A stretch of 64,000 nt of DNA, taken from positions 1-64,000 of the forward strand of contig JAQTZA010000013.1 of assembly GCA_028687995.1 (NCBI GenBank). The letters are read 5' to 3'. The notes beneath the pieces are model-generated. The model had not been told where the DNA came from. It saw only the letters and a list, made by a program, of their open reading frames with translations, and made no database searches. Below, one piece after another: positions 50,634 to 60,892 of this stretch (its first letter is position 1; each line of letters begins with the position of its first letter). This DNA comes from Bacteroidales bacterium. Its GTDB lineage: Bacteria; Bacteroidota; Bacteroidia; Bacteroidales; UBA7332. The position numbers and the translations under genes were made by a program.

Positions 50634-51368
50634 TTAGTTTCTTTGACGTACCACTTCATACATCAAAACACCCGCTGCCACAGACACATTCAACGATGCG
50701 ATTGTTCCAAACTGAGGAATGGATACTTCATCATCGCAAAATTGTAAATGTTCACGAGCTACACCTGTATCTTCTGCACCCATCACCAAGGCAAGAGGTC
50801 CATTGTAATCTGCTTTGGTGTAATTGATGGAGGCCTTCTCGGTGGCTGCAATCAACTTGCACCCACTGTTTTTAAGAAACTGAAGCGCTTCCGTAATCGA
50901 TCTTTCGCGACATACCGGAATGTGCAACAATGCACCAGCAGAAGTCTTCACTGCATCGCCACCTACTGTCACGCTACCACGTTCGGGGATAACAATTGCA
51001 TCCACTCCGGCACATTCACATGTGCGAGCAATGGCTCCAAAATTACGCACATCGGTAATACCATCGAGTACCACGATAAAGGGAGTTTTTCCCTCTTCGT
51101 AAAGCATTGGGATAATATTTTCGAGTCTGTCATACGTAATTGCCGAGAGAAATGCCAGCACACCTTGGTGATTCTTCATCGTGATTCGGTTAATCTTTTC
51201 CACCGGAACTCGCTGAACAACAATGCCTTTACCTCTTAGTACTTCAAATAATTCTTTCGACAAATCACTTTGCAAATCGCGTTTCACCAAAATCTTATCA
51301 ATCTCTTTCCCGGCTTCTATAGCCTCCATTACAGCACGCATGCCAAAAATCATTTCGTTTTTTTCCAT
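50634..51368 (-). CDS. rlmB: 23S rRNA 2'-O-methyltransferase, RlmB-like (SpoU family)
   Basis: A 244-residue SpoU/TrmH-family enzyme with an N-terminal substrate-binding domain (IFGMRAVMEAIEAGKEIDKI) and trefoil-knot motifs: NFGAIARTCECAG, LALVMGAEDTGV and SIPQFGTIASLNVSVAAGVLMYE. It is expected to methylate G2251 of 23S rRNA, by family. The start at 51368 overlaps the recN end by 19 bases; an ATG five codons later would give an ATGA overlap. Confidence 0.93.
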   Translation of the reverse strand: MEKNEMIFGMRAVMEAIEAGKEIDKILVKRDLQSDLSKELFEVLRGKGIVVQRVPVEKINRITMKNHQGVLAFLSAITYDRLENIIPMLYEEGKTPFIVVLDGITDVRNFGAIARTCECAGVDAIVIPERGSVTVGGDAVKTSAGALLHIPVCRERSITEALQFLKNSGCKLIAATEKASINYTKADYNGPLALVMGAEDTGVAREHLQFCDDEVSIPQFGTIASLNVSVAAGVLMYEVVRQRN

Positions 51369-53023
51369 TGATTTATTAATTCTTGCGCATTATTCAAAGC
51401 AGCTTGTGTAAGCTCTGCCCCACTCAACATGCGCGCGATTTCTACTGTTCTGTCCTGTTCTTTTATGGGGGTCAATCGGGTAGCTGTTGCCACCTCATTG
51501 TCCTCTTTGTACACCCGATAATGGTGATTTCCTTTCGAAGCAATTTGAGGTAAATGCGTGATGCTGACCACTTGCATATTCTGCGCCATTTCCCACATAA
51601 TCGCTCCCATCTTATCCGCAATTTCTCCTGAAACTCCTGTATCTATTTCATCAAAAATAATGGTGGGTAATGCACTTGCTCCGGCTATCATTGCTTTGAT
51701 ACAAAGCATCAAACGCGAAATTTCACCACCCGATGCTATTTCAGAAACGGGTTTAAGAGATGCGTTTTTATTAGCTGAAAATAAAATAGTTACGCCTTCT
51801 GAACCGTATTCATCCAACTGCTTTTTCGACTCGAATTCTGCCTCTATTTTCACGTTGGGCATTCCCAATGGAGATACCCGTTCGGTTAACTCATTCGCCA
51901 ATTTTGGAGCGGCTTGTTTACGCTTTTTCGTCAGTTGATTGGCTAGTTCCGATACCTTTTGCAATTGTTGCTCTACTTGCAAGGTCATCTTTTGCACCTC
52001 TTCATCCGACGAATCAATGGTTTGAATGCGCGCTTCGAATTGGTCTTGCAAATCGAGCAGTTCTTCTACGCTCTTCACCCGGTGCTTTTGCTGCAACGAA
52101 TAAATAGCACCCAACCGCTCTTCAACCTGAAGCAAACGCTCGGGATTGAATTCTACCTTCTCGATATCATCTTCAATCTCGGCATTCAGATCTTTCAAGT
52201 CAATGTAGTTCGATTCCAATCGTTTGAACATCTCTTCTCCGGCAGCATAGACCTTCGATACGCTACTCAACAGTTGAACGGCTTCTCTTAATCTACCTAT
52301 TGCTCCACTTTCATCATTGGATAGTAATGCATTTATTTTAAATAGATTACCTTTAATCTCTTCGGCGTGTGTGAGTGTATTTTGCTCGTGCTCCAGCTCC
52401 TCTTGTTCGCCGGAACGCAATCCTATTTCACTGATTTGATTGTATTGAAATCGCAGGTAATCCTCCTCTTTCTTTTCGGCATCAGCCTTCTCAATCAACT
52501 GTTTCAGATTGCTTTTGTACTGCTTATAGAGTTTAAATTCCGTCTGATAATTGAGCAACAGCTCTTTGTTATTGGCCATCAAATCGAGCACACGAAGCTG
52601 AAAATCGGCATCCGACAATAACAAATTCTGGTGTTGTGAATGAATATCAATCAACATCAAACCCAAATCTTTCAACTGAACCAGTGAGACCGGTGTATCG
52701 TTGATAAACGCCCTCGATTTTCCCGAAACCAATAATTCACGACGAAGAAGACAATTTTCGGTGTCGTATTCTATTTCGTTTTCCTCGAAAAAGGCAGCTA
52801 ATTTATAGGCAGAAATATCGAAACAACCCTCTATAATGCACTTGTTGGCACCATCCTTAATCGATTTGCTATCAAAGCGTTGACCCAAGATCAGAGAGAG
52901 TGCACCAAGAATGATTGATTTGCCGGCACCGGTTTCGCCCGTTATAACAGAAAAGCCGTCTTGAAAACTGACTTCAAGACGGTCTATCAATGCGTAATTT
53001 TGTATAAAAAGCGATTTTAACAT
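51350..53023 (-). CDS. recN: DNA repair protein RecN
   Basis: A 557-residue SMC-like ATPase for double-strand break repair. Walker A is ITGETGAGKSIILGAL near the N-terminus, a long coiled-coil middle spans about residues 150-360, the signature is SEIASGGEISRLML, and Walker B is TIIFDEIDTGVSG. It lies in the dnaN-coaBC cluster, downstream of the DUF4835 gene (8-bp gap) and overlapping rlmB. Confidence 0.97.
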   Translation of the reverse strand: MLKSLFIQNYALIDRLEVSFQDGFSVITGETGAGKSIILGALSLILGQRFDSKSIKDGANKCIIEGCFDISAYKLAAFFEENEIEYDTENCLLRRELLVSGKSRAFINDTPVSLVQLKDLGLMLIDIHSQHQNLLLSDADFQLRVLDLMANNKELLLNYQTEFKLYKQYKSNLKQLIEKADAEKKEEDYLRFQYNQISEIGLRSGEQEELEHEQNTLTHAEEIKGNLFKINALLSNDESGAIGRLREAVQLLSSVSKVYAAGEEMFKRLESNYIDLKDLNAEIEDDIEKVEFNPERLLQVEERLGAIYSLQQKHRVKSVEELLDLQDQFEARIQTIDSSDEEVQKMTLQVEQQLQKVSELANQLTKKRKQAAPKLANELTERVSPLGMPNVKIEAEFESKKQLDEYGSEGVTILFSANKNASLKPVSEIASGGEISRLMLCIKAMIAGASALPTIIFDEIDTGVSGEIADKMGAIMWEMAQNMQVVSITHLPQIASKGNHHYRVYKEDNEVATATRLTPIKEQDRTVEIARMLSGAELTQAALNNAQELINQWKKTK

Positions 53024-53031
53024 AGAAAGTT

Positions 53032-53955
53032 TTAACGACGAATAGATTCGTAACGTCCTGTTTGAGCAGGAAATACATCAGATAAAATTTTATACACGGC
53101 TTCCTTTTCAGTCGGTGTTCCTTTCGAAAACACATCATTCAGTTCATCGAGTTTTGCATCCGAAAAAATGGTTAGCAAAACAGTCGTGGGACGTGCATCA
53201 TACACAGTTTTTAAAATTCCAAGCGACTCAGCAATCACCGACCGACCTTTGTCGGGATTAATGCTCATTTGATCGAGCCCCAATCGATGATATTGATAGA
53301 GCATAAGCCTGTAATCCTTTATTCCATCGTCTAAAAAAGCAGCTACAATTGCGGGTCTATTTTTCGGACTATCAAACGCTTGCCAACCAGTTTCCATATT
53401 CGATTGAGCCAGGTTCATGATCTGTTCGGCTCTCGTATAGAATGCTGTACCGCCCATTGGCGAAAAGCTATCGAAATCCATACCCAAAATAATATTGACA
53501 TAAAATGCCACGACAGCGGTCAGATTTCCTTCAAATTTGTTATCTGAAAGTTGTAACGGATCAAACTCTACATAATTAAAATCGAATGATACATCCCTGA
53601 AATTAAGCAATGTAGATGAATAAATCGAGTTGTAAATCGGCCTTCTAGATTGCACTTGCAGCTCTGCTTTATAGCGATTATTACCACTCTCTTCTTTGAT
53701 AGTAATCACAAAACTGCAATCTAATTTTTCAACTGGCGAGAATTGGGCATTTGTCCATTTTCGGTTATTCAAAAATTCAGTTAACGCCGTTTGCAGTGAA
53801 GTAAACACCTGCTTATTTGTTCCCTGAATTTGATCAGAATTGATTTGAACCCTGCAATTCAATTCCTGAGCTTCCATCGCAAAATAGGAAAGCAAGAAGA
53901 ATAGCAAGAATAATGTTCTATTTAACAACCTCATATTCAGTAATGTAAATCGCAA
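53032..53955 (-). CDS. DUF4835 family exported protein (possible T9SS-associated PorD)
   Basis: A 307-residue protein with a signal peptide (TLFLLFFLLSYFAMEAQ) and the DUF4835 body starting LNCRVQINSDQIQGTNKQVF. Databases increasingly link this family to the type IX secretion system as PorD; I recall this but cannot check it. It fits the presence of a T9SS substrate in this window. The start abuts the coaBC stop codon; codon 8 (MRLLNR) is an alternative start. Confidence 0.85.
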   Translation of the reverse strand: MRFTLLNMRLLNRTLFLLFFLLSYFAMEAQELNCRVQINSDQIQGTNKQVFTSLQTALTEFLNNRKWTNAQFSPVEKLDCSFVITIKEESGNNRYKAELQVQSRRPIYNSIYSSTLLNFRDVSFDFNYVEFDPLQLSDNKFEGNLTAVVAFYVNIILGMDFDSFSPMGGTAFYTRAEQIMNLAQSNMETGWQAFDSPKNRPAIVAAFLDDGIKDYRLMLYQYHRLGLDQMSINPDKGRSVIAESLGILKTVYDARPTTVLLTIFSDAKLDELNDVFSKGTPTEKEAVYKILSDVFPAQTGRYESIRR

Positions 53956-55161
53956 TTATTTATTAAAATGTTGAACTAATCGATCAATAATGTCTGAAGC
54001 CACAGCTTGTTTCGATTTCAATTCGAAATCTGAAATTTCGCCACTTTTCTCAATGATTGAAATTTGGTTGGTATCGTGACGAAAGCCTGCTCCTGTATTT
54101 TGCAACGAGTTTAAAACGATAAAATCAAGGTTTTTACGCTCTAATTTACTTTGAGCATTTGACTGTTCATCGTTAGTTTCGAGCGCAAAGCCTACCAAAA
54201 TCTGCTTTTCTCGTTTCGATTTGCCTAAGGTAGCTGCAATATCTTGTGTCGGTTTAAGTCGAATAACTAAATCGTCCTTTTCACGTTTGATCTTTTCGTG
54301 GCTTGAAGATTCTGGTGTAAAATCTGCCACTGCAGCGCAAAGAATAGCACTATCAGCCGTTTTAAAAGCATTAGTGGCAGCTTCAAACATCTCTTGAGCT
54401 GATTCCACGTCAATTCGTTGGATATTTGGTATTTGCGTCTCTAAATTAACTGGGCCACACACCAAAGTAACTTCTGCTCCACGTTTAGCACACTCTTCTG
54501 CCAGAGCAAATCCCATCTTTCCAGATGAATAATTACCTATAAAACGTACAGGATCTATCTTTTCGTAAGTCGGACCGGCAGTAATTACGATTTTTTTTCC
54601 AGTTAGCTCTTTTTTTATAGAAAAATAGTCCTCTAAAATAGCCACAATCTCCTCTGGTTCAGCCATTCTGCCCTTTCCTTCCAAACCACTTGCCAATTCA
54701 CCAATTCCAGGCTCAATTACGATATTCCCAAAAGAAGTAAGTGTTTGTATATTTTGTTGTGTAGTGGGATGAGCATACATGTCTAAATCCATTGTCGGGG
54801 CAAAAAAAACGGGGCAACGTGCTGATAAATAGGTCGTCAAGAGTAAATTATCCGCTACACCATTCGCCATTTTCGCCATTGTATTGGCAGTTGCTGGTGC
54901 CACAACATAAGCGTCTGCCCACAATCCCAATTTGACGTGACTATTCCACTCTCCATTGGTTGGATCAAAGAAATCGACCAATATCGGATTTTTGGAGAGT
55001 GTAGCAAGCGTCAAAGGCGTAATGAATTCCTTTGCCAAAGTTGTCATAATCACCTTTACTTCAGCACCTTGCTTCACTAACAAGCGCACCAATTGTGCAC
55101 ACTTATAAGCTGCAATTCCGCCTGAAATACCTAGGACAATTTTCTTGGATTTGAGAGTCAT
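53956..55161 (-). CDS. coaBC: Bifunctional CoaBC (PPC decarboxylase / PPC synthetase)
   Basis: Makes 4'-phosphopantetheine in two CoA steps. Residues 1-185 are the flavin-dependent decarboxylase (VLGISGGIAAYKCAQLVRLL, APATANTMAKMANGVADNLL, PTMDLDMYAHP). Residues about 190-401 are the ligase (KIVITAGPTYEKIDPVRFIG and YSSGKMGFALAEECAKRGAE). The ATG at 55161 is used because the longer ORF-track start adds 34 residues without family similarity. It ends immediately before the DUF4835 gene. Confidence 0.96.
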   Translation of the reverse strand: MTLKSKKIVLGISGGIAAYKCAQLVRLLVKQGAEVKVIMTTLAKEFITPLTLATLSKNPILVDFFDPTNGEWNSHVKLGLWADAYVVAPATANTMAKMANGVADNLLLTTYLSARCPVFFAPTMDLDMYAHPTTQQNIQTLTSFGNIVIEPGIGELASGLEGKGRMAEPEEIVAILEDYFSIKKELTGKKIVITAGPTYEKIDPVRFIGNYSSGKMGFALAEECAKRGAEVTLVCGPVNLETQIPNIQRIDVESAQEMFEAATNAFKTADSAILCAAVADFTPESSSHEKIKREKDDLVIRLKPTQDIAATLGKSKREKQILVGFALETNDEQSNAQSKLERKNLDFIVLNSLQNTGAGFRHDTNQISIIEKSGEISDFELKSKQAVASDIIDRLVQHFNK

Positions 55162-55270
55162 ACTATAAAAAATTATTGCCGCGACAAGCTCACTTGATGA
55201 GATGTGACGGCTACTAATTTGTAAAAATAAATGGTCAACTCCTTTCAACAAAGAATTGACCAAATCTATA

Positions 55271-56038
55271 TTAATGGTTTAATTCTCTGAGTTTTATATT
55301 CGTCAGAACTTTCTTGGTATGAAGTGTGAAATCACCTTTCATCATCCAACCATAATAACCAATATCTTCTTTTAAAACTTCTGTAACAGGTTTGCCTTTG
55401 TATTTTCCAAAATTGAAAACCTCTACTCCATTATCATCATAAATTATGCGTCCTGCAAAATCTACATTCTTTGTTTGAGTTGAGAATTCAGCCAAAAAAG
55501 ACATATCATTTTGCAAATTCGAATAACGATCGAGTTGCGCTTTTAGAATTTCATAAGTAGCACGCGTGTCCGCCTCTGCTGTATGTGCATTTTCCAACTC
55601 TTTGTCGCAAAAAAACTTCAACGCTGCCGCCAATGTTCGCTGCTCCATCTTGTGAAAAATCGTCTGCACATCTACCAATTTACGTTTGGTCATATCGATA
55701 TCGACATCTGCTCGCAAAAATTCTTCGGCCAACAGCGGAATATCGAAACGGTTTGAATTGTATCCAGCCAAATCGCAACCTTCCAAATCTCGCGCCAGCA
55801 CTTTTGCTATCTCTTTGAATTTCGGACAATTTGCAACCTTCTCATCAGTAATACCATGAATAGCTGTTGAACTTGGAGGAATCGGCATATCTGGATTGAC
55901 CAAAATCGTCTTCGTCTCCTCTTTTCCATTTGGATGAACCTTCAAATAACAGATTTCAACTATTCTGTCAGCTGCAGGATTGGTTCCAGTAGTTTCAAGA
56001 TCAAAAAAAACGATTGGATTCTTTAAATTTAACTGCAT
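55271..56038 (-). CDS. DEDDh 3'-5' exonuclease with C-terminal DUF3820-like domain
   Basis: A 255-residue protein. The DnaQ-like nuclease has Exo I FFDLETTGTNPA, Exo II AGYNSNRFDIPLL and Exo III HTAEADTRATYEIL, the DEDDh arrangement. The last 60 residues (VFNFGKYKGKPVTEVLKED, then GYYGWMMKGDF) resemble the small domain often fused to such exonucleases. Between dnaN and coaBC it may proofread or process DNA ends; exact role unknown. Confidence 0.92.
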   Translation of the reverse strand: MQLNLKNPIVFFDLETTGTNPAADRIVEICYLKVHPNGKEETKTILVNPDMPIPPSSTAIHGITDEKVANCPKFKEIAKVLARDLEGCDLAGYNSNRFDIPLLAEEFLRADVDIDMTKRKLVDVQTIFHKMEQRTLAAALKFFCDKELENAHTAEADTRATYEILKAQLDRYSNLQNDMSFLAEFSTQTKNVDFAGRIIYDDNGVEVFNFGKYKGKPVTEVLKEDIGYYGWMMKGDFTLHTKKVLTNIKLRELNH

Positions 56039-56084
56039 ATAATGTATTATAATGTATTCTGATATAGTCGATTACGACTTTCAA

Positions 56085-57209
56085 TTAGTCATTCAGCATC
56101 ATTGGCATCAACAGCATCAACAAGTCTTCATTTTCCTCTTGTTCCAAAGGAAGAACAATACCTGCACGTGATGGATCAGCCAACTCAAGAATCACTTCGG
56201 TAGAATTGATATTATTGAGAATGTCAACCAAAAAAGATGATTTAAATCCAATTTTAATTGCCATATCGCTATATTGACATGAAACTGCCTCTTCGGCTGA
56301 TGTTGAGAAATCGATATCTTGTGCGGTAATCATGATGCGATTGTCCTCCACTTGCAATTTAATCAAATTACTTCCTTGATTAGAAAAGTGAGACACTCGA
56401 CGCAATGCAGACATCAACTGTATGCGGTCAACCGTAATTCTGAATGGATTATTTTGAGGAATTACCGAGTTATAGTTAGGGAAACGACCCTCTATTAATC
56501 GGCAAATGATTTTATAATTGGCGAAAGTAAAATTCGCAATTCTGTCATCGAACGCAACCTCTACCGATCCTTGCTCTTTAGGCAAGATATTTTTCAACAT
56601 CGTAGCTGGTTTTTTGGGCAATATAAATGCTGCTTTAGTACCTGCTTTCACCGTTTCGTTACGGAAACGAACTAGTTTGTGACTATCAGACGAGACAAAC
56701 GTAATATCATCTTCGTTGATGTCGAAATAGATACCATTCATTACTGGACGAAGTTCATCGTCAGCTGTAGCAAAAATTGTACGATTAATACCGTTGAGCA
56801 ACGCCATCACTTCTACGTTGAATGAAGTATTATTTTCTCTCAAAACTGGACTTTGGGGATAGTCATCTCCTTGTTGTCCAATCAAATTGTATTTACCGTT
56901 CTGATAATTAATCAATATTTCGAGACTGCTATCATCGATATCGAAAGTTAGTGGTTGTTCTGGTAATTCTCGAATTGGATCAAGTAAATTTTTTGCAACA
57001 ATGGCAAAAACTCCATCCCCCTCTGAATCAGCCACTTGAAGCGATGTAATTAACGTAGTATCACCATCTGAAGCAGTCAGAGTAAGTTGACTACCAGTCA
57101 ATGAAAATAAGAAACTATCCAAAATTGGAATGGTGTTTTTAGAGTTAATCACTCGACCAATCGTCTGCAAATGTGCCAATAAATCTGTGCTGGATACTAC
57201 AAATTTCAT
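56085..57209 (-). CDS. dnaN: DNA polymerase III beta subunit (sliding clamp)
   Basis: A 374-residue ring-forming processivity factor with three repeated clamp domains. It opens MKFVVSSTDLLAHLQTIGRV and contains MNGIYFDINEDDITFVSSDS and the C-terminal LLMLLMPMMLND. It is first in the minus-strand cluster exonuclease-coaBC-DUF4835-recN-rlmB. A TTG-N20-TAAGTTTG promoter precedes it. Confidence 0.97.
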   Translation of the reverse strand: MKFVVSSTDLLAHLQTIGRVINSKNTIPILDSFLFSLTGSQLTLTASDGDTTLITSLQVADSEGDGVFAIVAKNLLDPIRELPEQPLTFDIDDSSLEILINYQNGKYNLIGQQGDDYPQSPVLRENNTSFNVEVMALLNGINRTIFATADDELRPVMNGIYFDINEDDITFVSSDSHKLVRFRNETVKAGTKAAFILPKKPATMLKNILPKEQGSVEVAFDDRIANFTFANYKIICRLIEGRFPNYNSVIPQNNPFRITVDRIQLMSALRRVSHFSNQGSNLIKLQVEDNRIMITAQDIDFSTSAEEAVSCQYSDMAIKIGFKSSFLVDILNNINSTEVILELADPSRAGIVLPLEQEENEDLLMLLMPMMLND

Positions 57210-57271
57210 AATGATTAATTTTATTCAGTTGATATTGATTTTAGCTTTATTTCGTGCAATGTAAAGAATTG

Positions 57272-57302
57272 CAAACTTACATAAAAAATTCTCTCATTCC
57301 AA
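57272..57302 (-). promoter_or_regulatory. Promoter of the dnaN cluster
   Basis: On the minus strand TTG (57302-57300), a 20-base spacer and TAAGTTTG (57279-57272). It would give a dnaN leader of about 55 nt. Confidence 0.65.
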
Positions 57303-57370
57303 TCTATTAAATGCCAATTTACTCAAATAGAAGTGCAAAGTTCAAGATTTAAAGTTGATTCTTACCATTC

Positions 57371-57401
57371 TTGCTCCTTCTCTCAAAAACGATTACCTTT
57401 G
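57371..57401 (+). promoter_or_regulatory. Promoter of the TonB-dependent receptor gene
   Basis: TTG at 57371-57373, a 20-base spacer and TACCTTTG at 57394-57401. The start point near 57408 requires the ATG at 57441. There is no cobalamin riboswitch-sized leader. Confidence 0.65.
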
Positions 57402-57440
57402 CATCGACAATTATTTATTATAAATCAAAATCAAATTTTT

Positions 57441-59417
57441 ATGAAAAATGGAAAAGTGAGTTCGTCAATTTGTTTCCGACGATGGACTCGAAAAAACTTT
57501 GCGGCTTTTGCGAATCTAGGCAAAGTAGTGAAAATCGGAGTGTTAGTAGCCGGTTTTTCAATGATTAATTCAACCATCGCTAAAGGTGAAAACACATTGG
57601 TGAAAGACTCTTTAAGCAGCGATCGTGAATTGGAATTGAAAGAGGTAACCGTAACGGGCAGTAAAGTTGAAAGCCTACAAGGTTTAACTACAACACAACA
57701 AGTTATCTCTAAACGCGACATCGAGCGATTACCCATCGTCGGTCTCGAAAGTGCACTAAAACAATCAACTGGCATCGATATTCGCGAACGCGGTACCCGA
57801 GGCGTCCAAGCCGATCTCTCTATTCGCGGTGGGTCATTCGACCAAAGCCTAATCTTTCTCAATGGTGTCAATTTTACCGATTCCCGCACCGGACACCAAA
57901 ACCTCTCCCTTCCTATCGACATTGAAATTGTTGACAAAATCAATTTACTTCACGGATTAACAACTCCTGGCGCTATAACCGGAGCAATCAATCTAATTAC
58001 AGCAACCTCTGAAAAGAGCTATCTGAATGCAGAAGTTTCTGCTGGACAATTTGGCTATCAATTGTATAGATTGAATGGAAATTATCATTTTGAAAGCACA
58101 AATTTATTTGCTGCAGTATCTCAGAAAAAATCTGATGGCTATGTAGCTAATACCGATTTTGAAACTACAAACGCATTTATACACATCAGGCACACTTGCC
58201 CTCGTTTAGGTCAATTCGACCTACAAACAGGATATCAAGTAAAAGCTTTTGGAGCCAATGCATTCTACACATTAGCATATCCTAACCAATACGAAAGAAC
58301 CCGTACCGCTATCGCATCATTGGGTTGGAATAAAATATTGGATAAAATAGTATTGACCTCTAATGTCAATTACAAGCGAGTATACGACAAGTTTCAAATG
58401 AAAGACATTAATAAAACGTTTTATCATCGAACAGACGATTATGGAGCGTCATTTTTAACCACCTATTACTCTTCTATCGGAAAAACATTCCTTGGAGCAG
58501 ACTACAAATTGAGTCATATATATAGTAACAATATTGGAGATTCTATCGCTTCACGCATTTCGGTTCCAGGTGAAACAAATGCATTTTATTATCTCGAGAA
58601 ACAACGAGAAACTGCAAATATATTCATCAAACAACGAGTGAATGTATCTGATTTGCAGGTTGAAGGGGATATTAATTATGCAATTACTTCGTTTGGCGAT
58701 GATATACTCTGGGGTTTAAATGCGAGTTATGAACTACTTTCGTGGTTGAATGTTACTGCCAATGCTAATCACAACATTCGTATTCCAACTTTTACCGATT
58801 TATATTACAAATCTGCCACCCAAATTAGCGATCCAAATTTGAAATTGGAGAACTCAACTTCATTTGATCTTGGATTAGATACAAAAATCGGAAATATAGA
58901 TGCTTCTGCATCTGTTTTTAGTCGTCGTATCAACGAAATGATAGATTGGGTGAAATATACTCCAACAGATAAATGGAGAGCCATTAATTATGCAGAAATG
59001 AACACGACTGGCATAGAAGCATCCGTATCTATCTCATTTGAGAAGTACATAAAAACCATTGCGTTGAATTACACACATTTAAACTCTGACAATCCGGCAG
59101 GAACTTGGATTTCAAAATACGCACTTTGTTATTTGAGGGATAAATTGGTCGCTTCTACTCAAATTGCAATAACTGATAAATTGATGTTAGGCATTGTGGG
59201 AACTTATTGGAACAGAAATGACAGCTTTTCGGAAGTAAGTGGAAGTCAATATAACTACCTATCTTATTTTACTCTTGATTCAAAGATCACTTGGAGTGAA
59301 AAACATTATACTTTGAAAATTGAAGGTAGTAATTTAACCAATACGAAATATTTCGATTTTGGAGGTTTGATACAACCAGGTACTTGGATTAACGGTGGTA
59401 TCATTTTCAAATTATAA
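57441..59417 (+). CDS. TonB-dependent outer membrane receptor
   Basis: A 658-residue receptor. The basic N-terminus (FRRWTRKNFAAFANLGKVVK) leads into an unusual long signal sequence. The plug domain has ELKEVTVTGSKVES (TonB-box region), DIERLPIVGLESALKQSTGI and DLSIRGGSFDQSLIFLNGVN, and the rest is a beta-barrel ending in INGGIIFKL. The overall look is BtuB-like, but the substrate (vitamin B12, siderophore or other) cannot be fixed. No SusD partner follows, so it is not a SusC-type glycan receptor. Start chosen from the promoter at 57371-57401. Confidence 0.9.
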   Translation: MKNGKVSSSICFRRWTRKNFAAFANLGKVVKIGVLVAGFSMINSTIAKGENTLVKDSLSSDRELELKEVTVTGSKVESLQGLTTTQQVISKRDIERLPIVGLESALKQSTGIDIRERGTRGVQADLSIRGGSFDQSLIFLNGVNFTDSRTGHQNLSLPIDIEIVDKINLLHGLTTPGAITGAINLITATSEKSYLNAEVSAGQFGYQLYRLNGNYHFESTNLFAAVSQKKSDGYVANTDFETTNAFIHIRHTCPRLGQFDLQTGYQVKAFGANAFYTLAYPNQYERTRTAIASLGWNKILDKIVLTSNVNYKRVYDKFQMKDINKTFYHRTDDYGASFLTTYYSSIGKTFLGADYKLSHIYSNNIGDSIASRISVPGETNAFYYLEKQRETANIFIKQRVNVSDLQVEGDINYAITSFGDDILWGLNASYELLSWLNVTANANHNIRIPTFTDLYYKSATQISDPNLKLENSTSFDLGLDTKIGNIDASASVFSRRINEMIDWVKYTPTDKWRAINYAEMNTTGIEASVSISFEKYIKTIALNYTHLNSDNPAGTWISKYALCYLRDKLVASTQIAITDKLMLGIVGTYWNRNDSFSEVSGSQYNYLSYFTLDSKITWSEKHYTLKIEGSNLTNTKYFDFGGLIQPGTWINGGIIFKL

Positions 59418-59434
59418 CACTAGATCCTAAACTT

Positions 59435-59476
59435 AAAAGAGCGAATTCATTGATTTCTGAATTCGCTCTTTTTGTA
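59435..59476. terminator. Bidirectional terminator, receptor and sugar-transferase genes
   Basis: A perfect 15-bp stem (AAAAGAGCGAATTCA and its complement) with an 8-nt loop and T-run on the plus strand; the A-run serves the opposite strand. Confidence 0.92.
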
Positions 59477-59494
59477 TAAATAATTTTGGACTAA

Positions 59495-60892
59495 TTAATA
59501 GGCGTTCTTTTCGCCTTTAAAGACATTAACTACTGTCATAATTACAATCTTAATATCTAACCACAACGACCAGTTTTCAATGTACCAAACGTCTTTCTCT
59601 ACTCTTTTTTCCATTTGGCGTAACTCTTTGGTCTCGCCTCTGAATCCTTTCACTTGAGCCCATCCAGTTACCCCAGGCTTCACAAAGTGACGAATCATAT
59701 AAGTGTCAATCAGGGCAGAATAATCTTCAGTATGCTTCAACATGTGTGGTCGAGGTCCAACTACAGACATATCTCCTTTCAGCACATTCAGAAATTGAGG
59801 AATTTCGTCAATATTTGTCTTTCTCAAGAAATCTCCCACTTTCGTTTTACGAGGGTCATTTTTTACAGCTTGTAATTTATCAGAATCATCATTCACCTTC
59901 ATTGTTCTAAATTTATAACAATCAAAATTTTCTCCTTTTAAACCAGTACGTGTCTGTTTAAAAAATATAGGACCAGGCGAAGACAGCCTAATTGCTATCG
60001 CAGTAAAAATATAAATAGGAGGAAATATTATTAACAATACGAATAACGCAAATACAACATCAAAAACCCTTTTAACTATTCTATTAAAACCATGCTCCAA
60101 TGGGTCAGAAAAGAGTGACAGAATCGGCACACCATTTACCATGTGTAACTCAACTTTTCTTTTCAAATATGTGTAATAACCTGGAATAATAAAGAATTTG
60201 ACCATATTTTTTTCGGCAAAATCTAAAATCCTAACAATTCTATCTCCGTCATTGACCGCCAACGCACAATAAATTTCATCAACAGAATGATCAATAATAT
60301 ATTGGTCGACATCATCAACTTTTCCCAATAAAGGGAGTGAACCAGTATCAATATTTTTATCATCATCAAAATAGCCTAACAGCCTAAAGCCATTACTAGG
60401 ATCGTCACCTATATGATTTGCCAAATCAACTCCGTTTTTCCCAGCGCCCAAAATCACTACATTTCGGAAATTATATCCATTTTTACGATAACATTTAATC
60501 AAAAATCGACCAATAATCCACCATGTGGATAAAGATATAAAAAACGAACTGAAATAAATAGCCAAGAACTTAAATGAAATCATATAAAGCTCAAGAAAAT
60601 TAAACAAAATATAAAAAACAACAAAATGATATGAAACTGTATAAAAAGCTAGTCTCAGCACATTCTCAATTTCAAAAATCCGTTTATGGTGATTATCAAT
60701 TGTAAAATAGGCAATGATAATATAACTTACATTGAGTGCAAGCAACATTTGTCGATCATAAACCAAAACGTTTGTTGTTCTCCACGACCATGGATAATAG
60801 AAAAGTAAAAGAAAGAGAATATTGATGATTAAAAAATCTCCGAGAACAATGAGATAGGGTATATAGCTAGATTTTCCTTGTCGTCGTTGCAT
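59495..60892 (-). CDS. Undecaprenyl-phosphate sugar-1-phosphate transferase (WcaJ-like)
   Basis: A 465-residue inner-membrane enzyme that starts exopolysaccharide or O-unit repeat synthesis by moving a sugar-1-phosphate onto undecaprenyl phosphate. It has four N-terminal helices, a nucleotide-binding-like domain (VVILGAGKNGVDLANHIGDD), a fifth hydrophobic segment and the C-terminal transferase with RIVKRVFDVVFALFVLL, KQTRTGLKGENFDCYKFRTM and MSVVGPRPHM. Acting sugar (often glucose) is inferred from family. No other polysaccharide genes are adjacent. Confidence 0.93.
   Translation of the reverse strand: MQRRQGKSSYIPYLIVLGDFLIINILFLLLFYYPWSWRTTNVLVYDRQMLLALNVSYIIIAYFTIDNHHKRIFEIENVLRLAFYTVSYHFVVFYILFNFLELYMISFKFLAIYFSSFFISLSTWWIIGRFLIKCYRKNGYNFRNVVILGAGKNGVDLANHIGDDPSNGFRLLGYFDDDKNIDTGSLPLLGKVDDVDQYIIDHSVDEIYCALAVNDGDRIVRILDFAEKNMVKFFIIPGYYTYLKRKVELHMVNGVPILSLFSDPLEHGFNRIVKRVFDVVFALFVLLIIFPPIYIFTAIAIRLSSPGPIFFKQTRTGLKGENFDCYKFRTMKVNDDSDKLQAVKNDPRKTKVGDFLRKTNIDEIPQFLNVLKGDMSVVGPRPHMLKHTEDYSALIDTYMIRHFVKPGVTGWAQVKGFRGETKELRQMEKRVEKDVWYIENWSLWLDIKIVIMTVVNVFKGEKNAY

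Noticed and set aside
57302-57440. Cobalamin riboswitch upstream of the BtuB-like receptor
   Set aside because: The predicted leader is only about 33 nt and lacks room or conserved motifs for a riboswitch.
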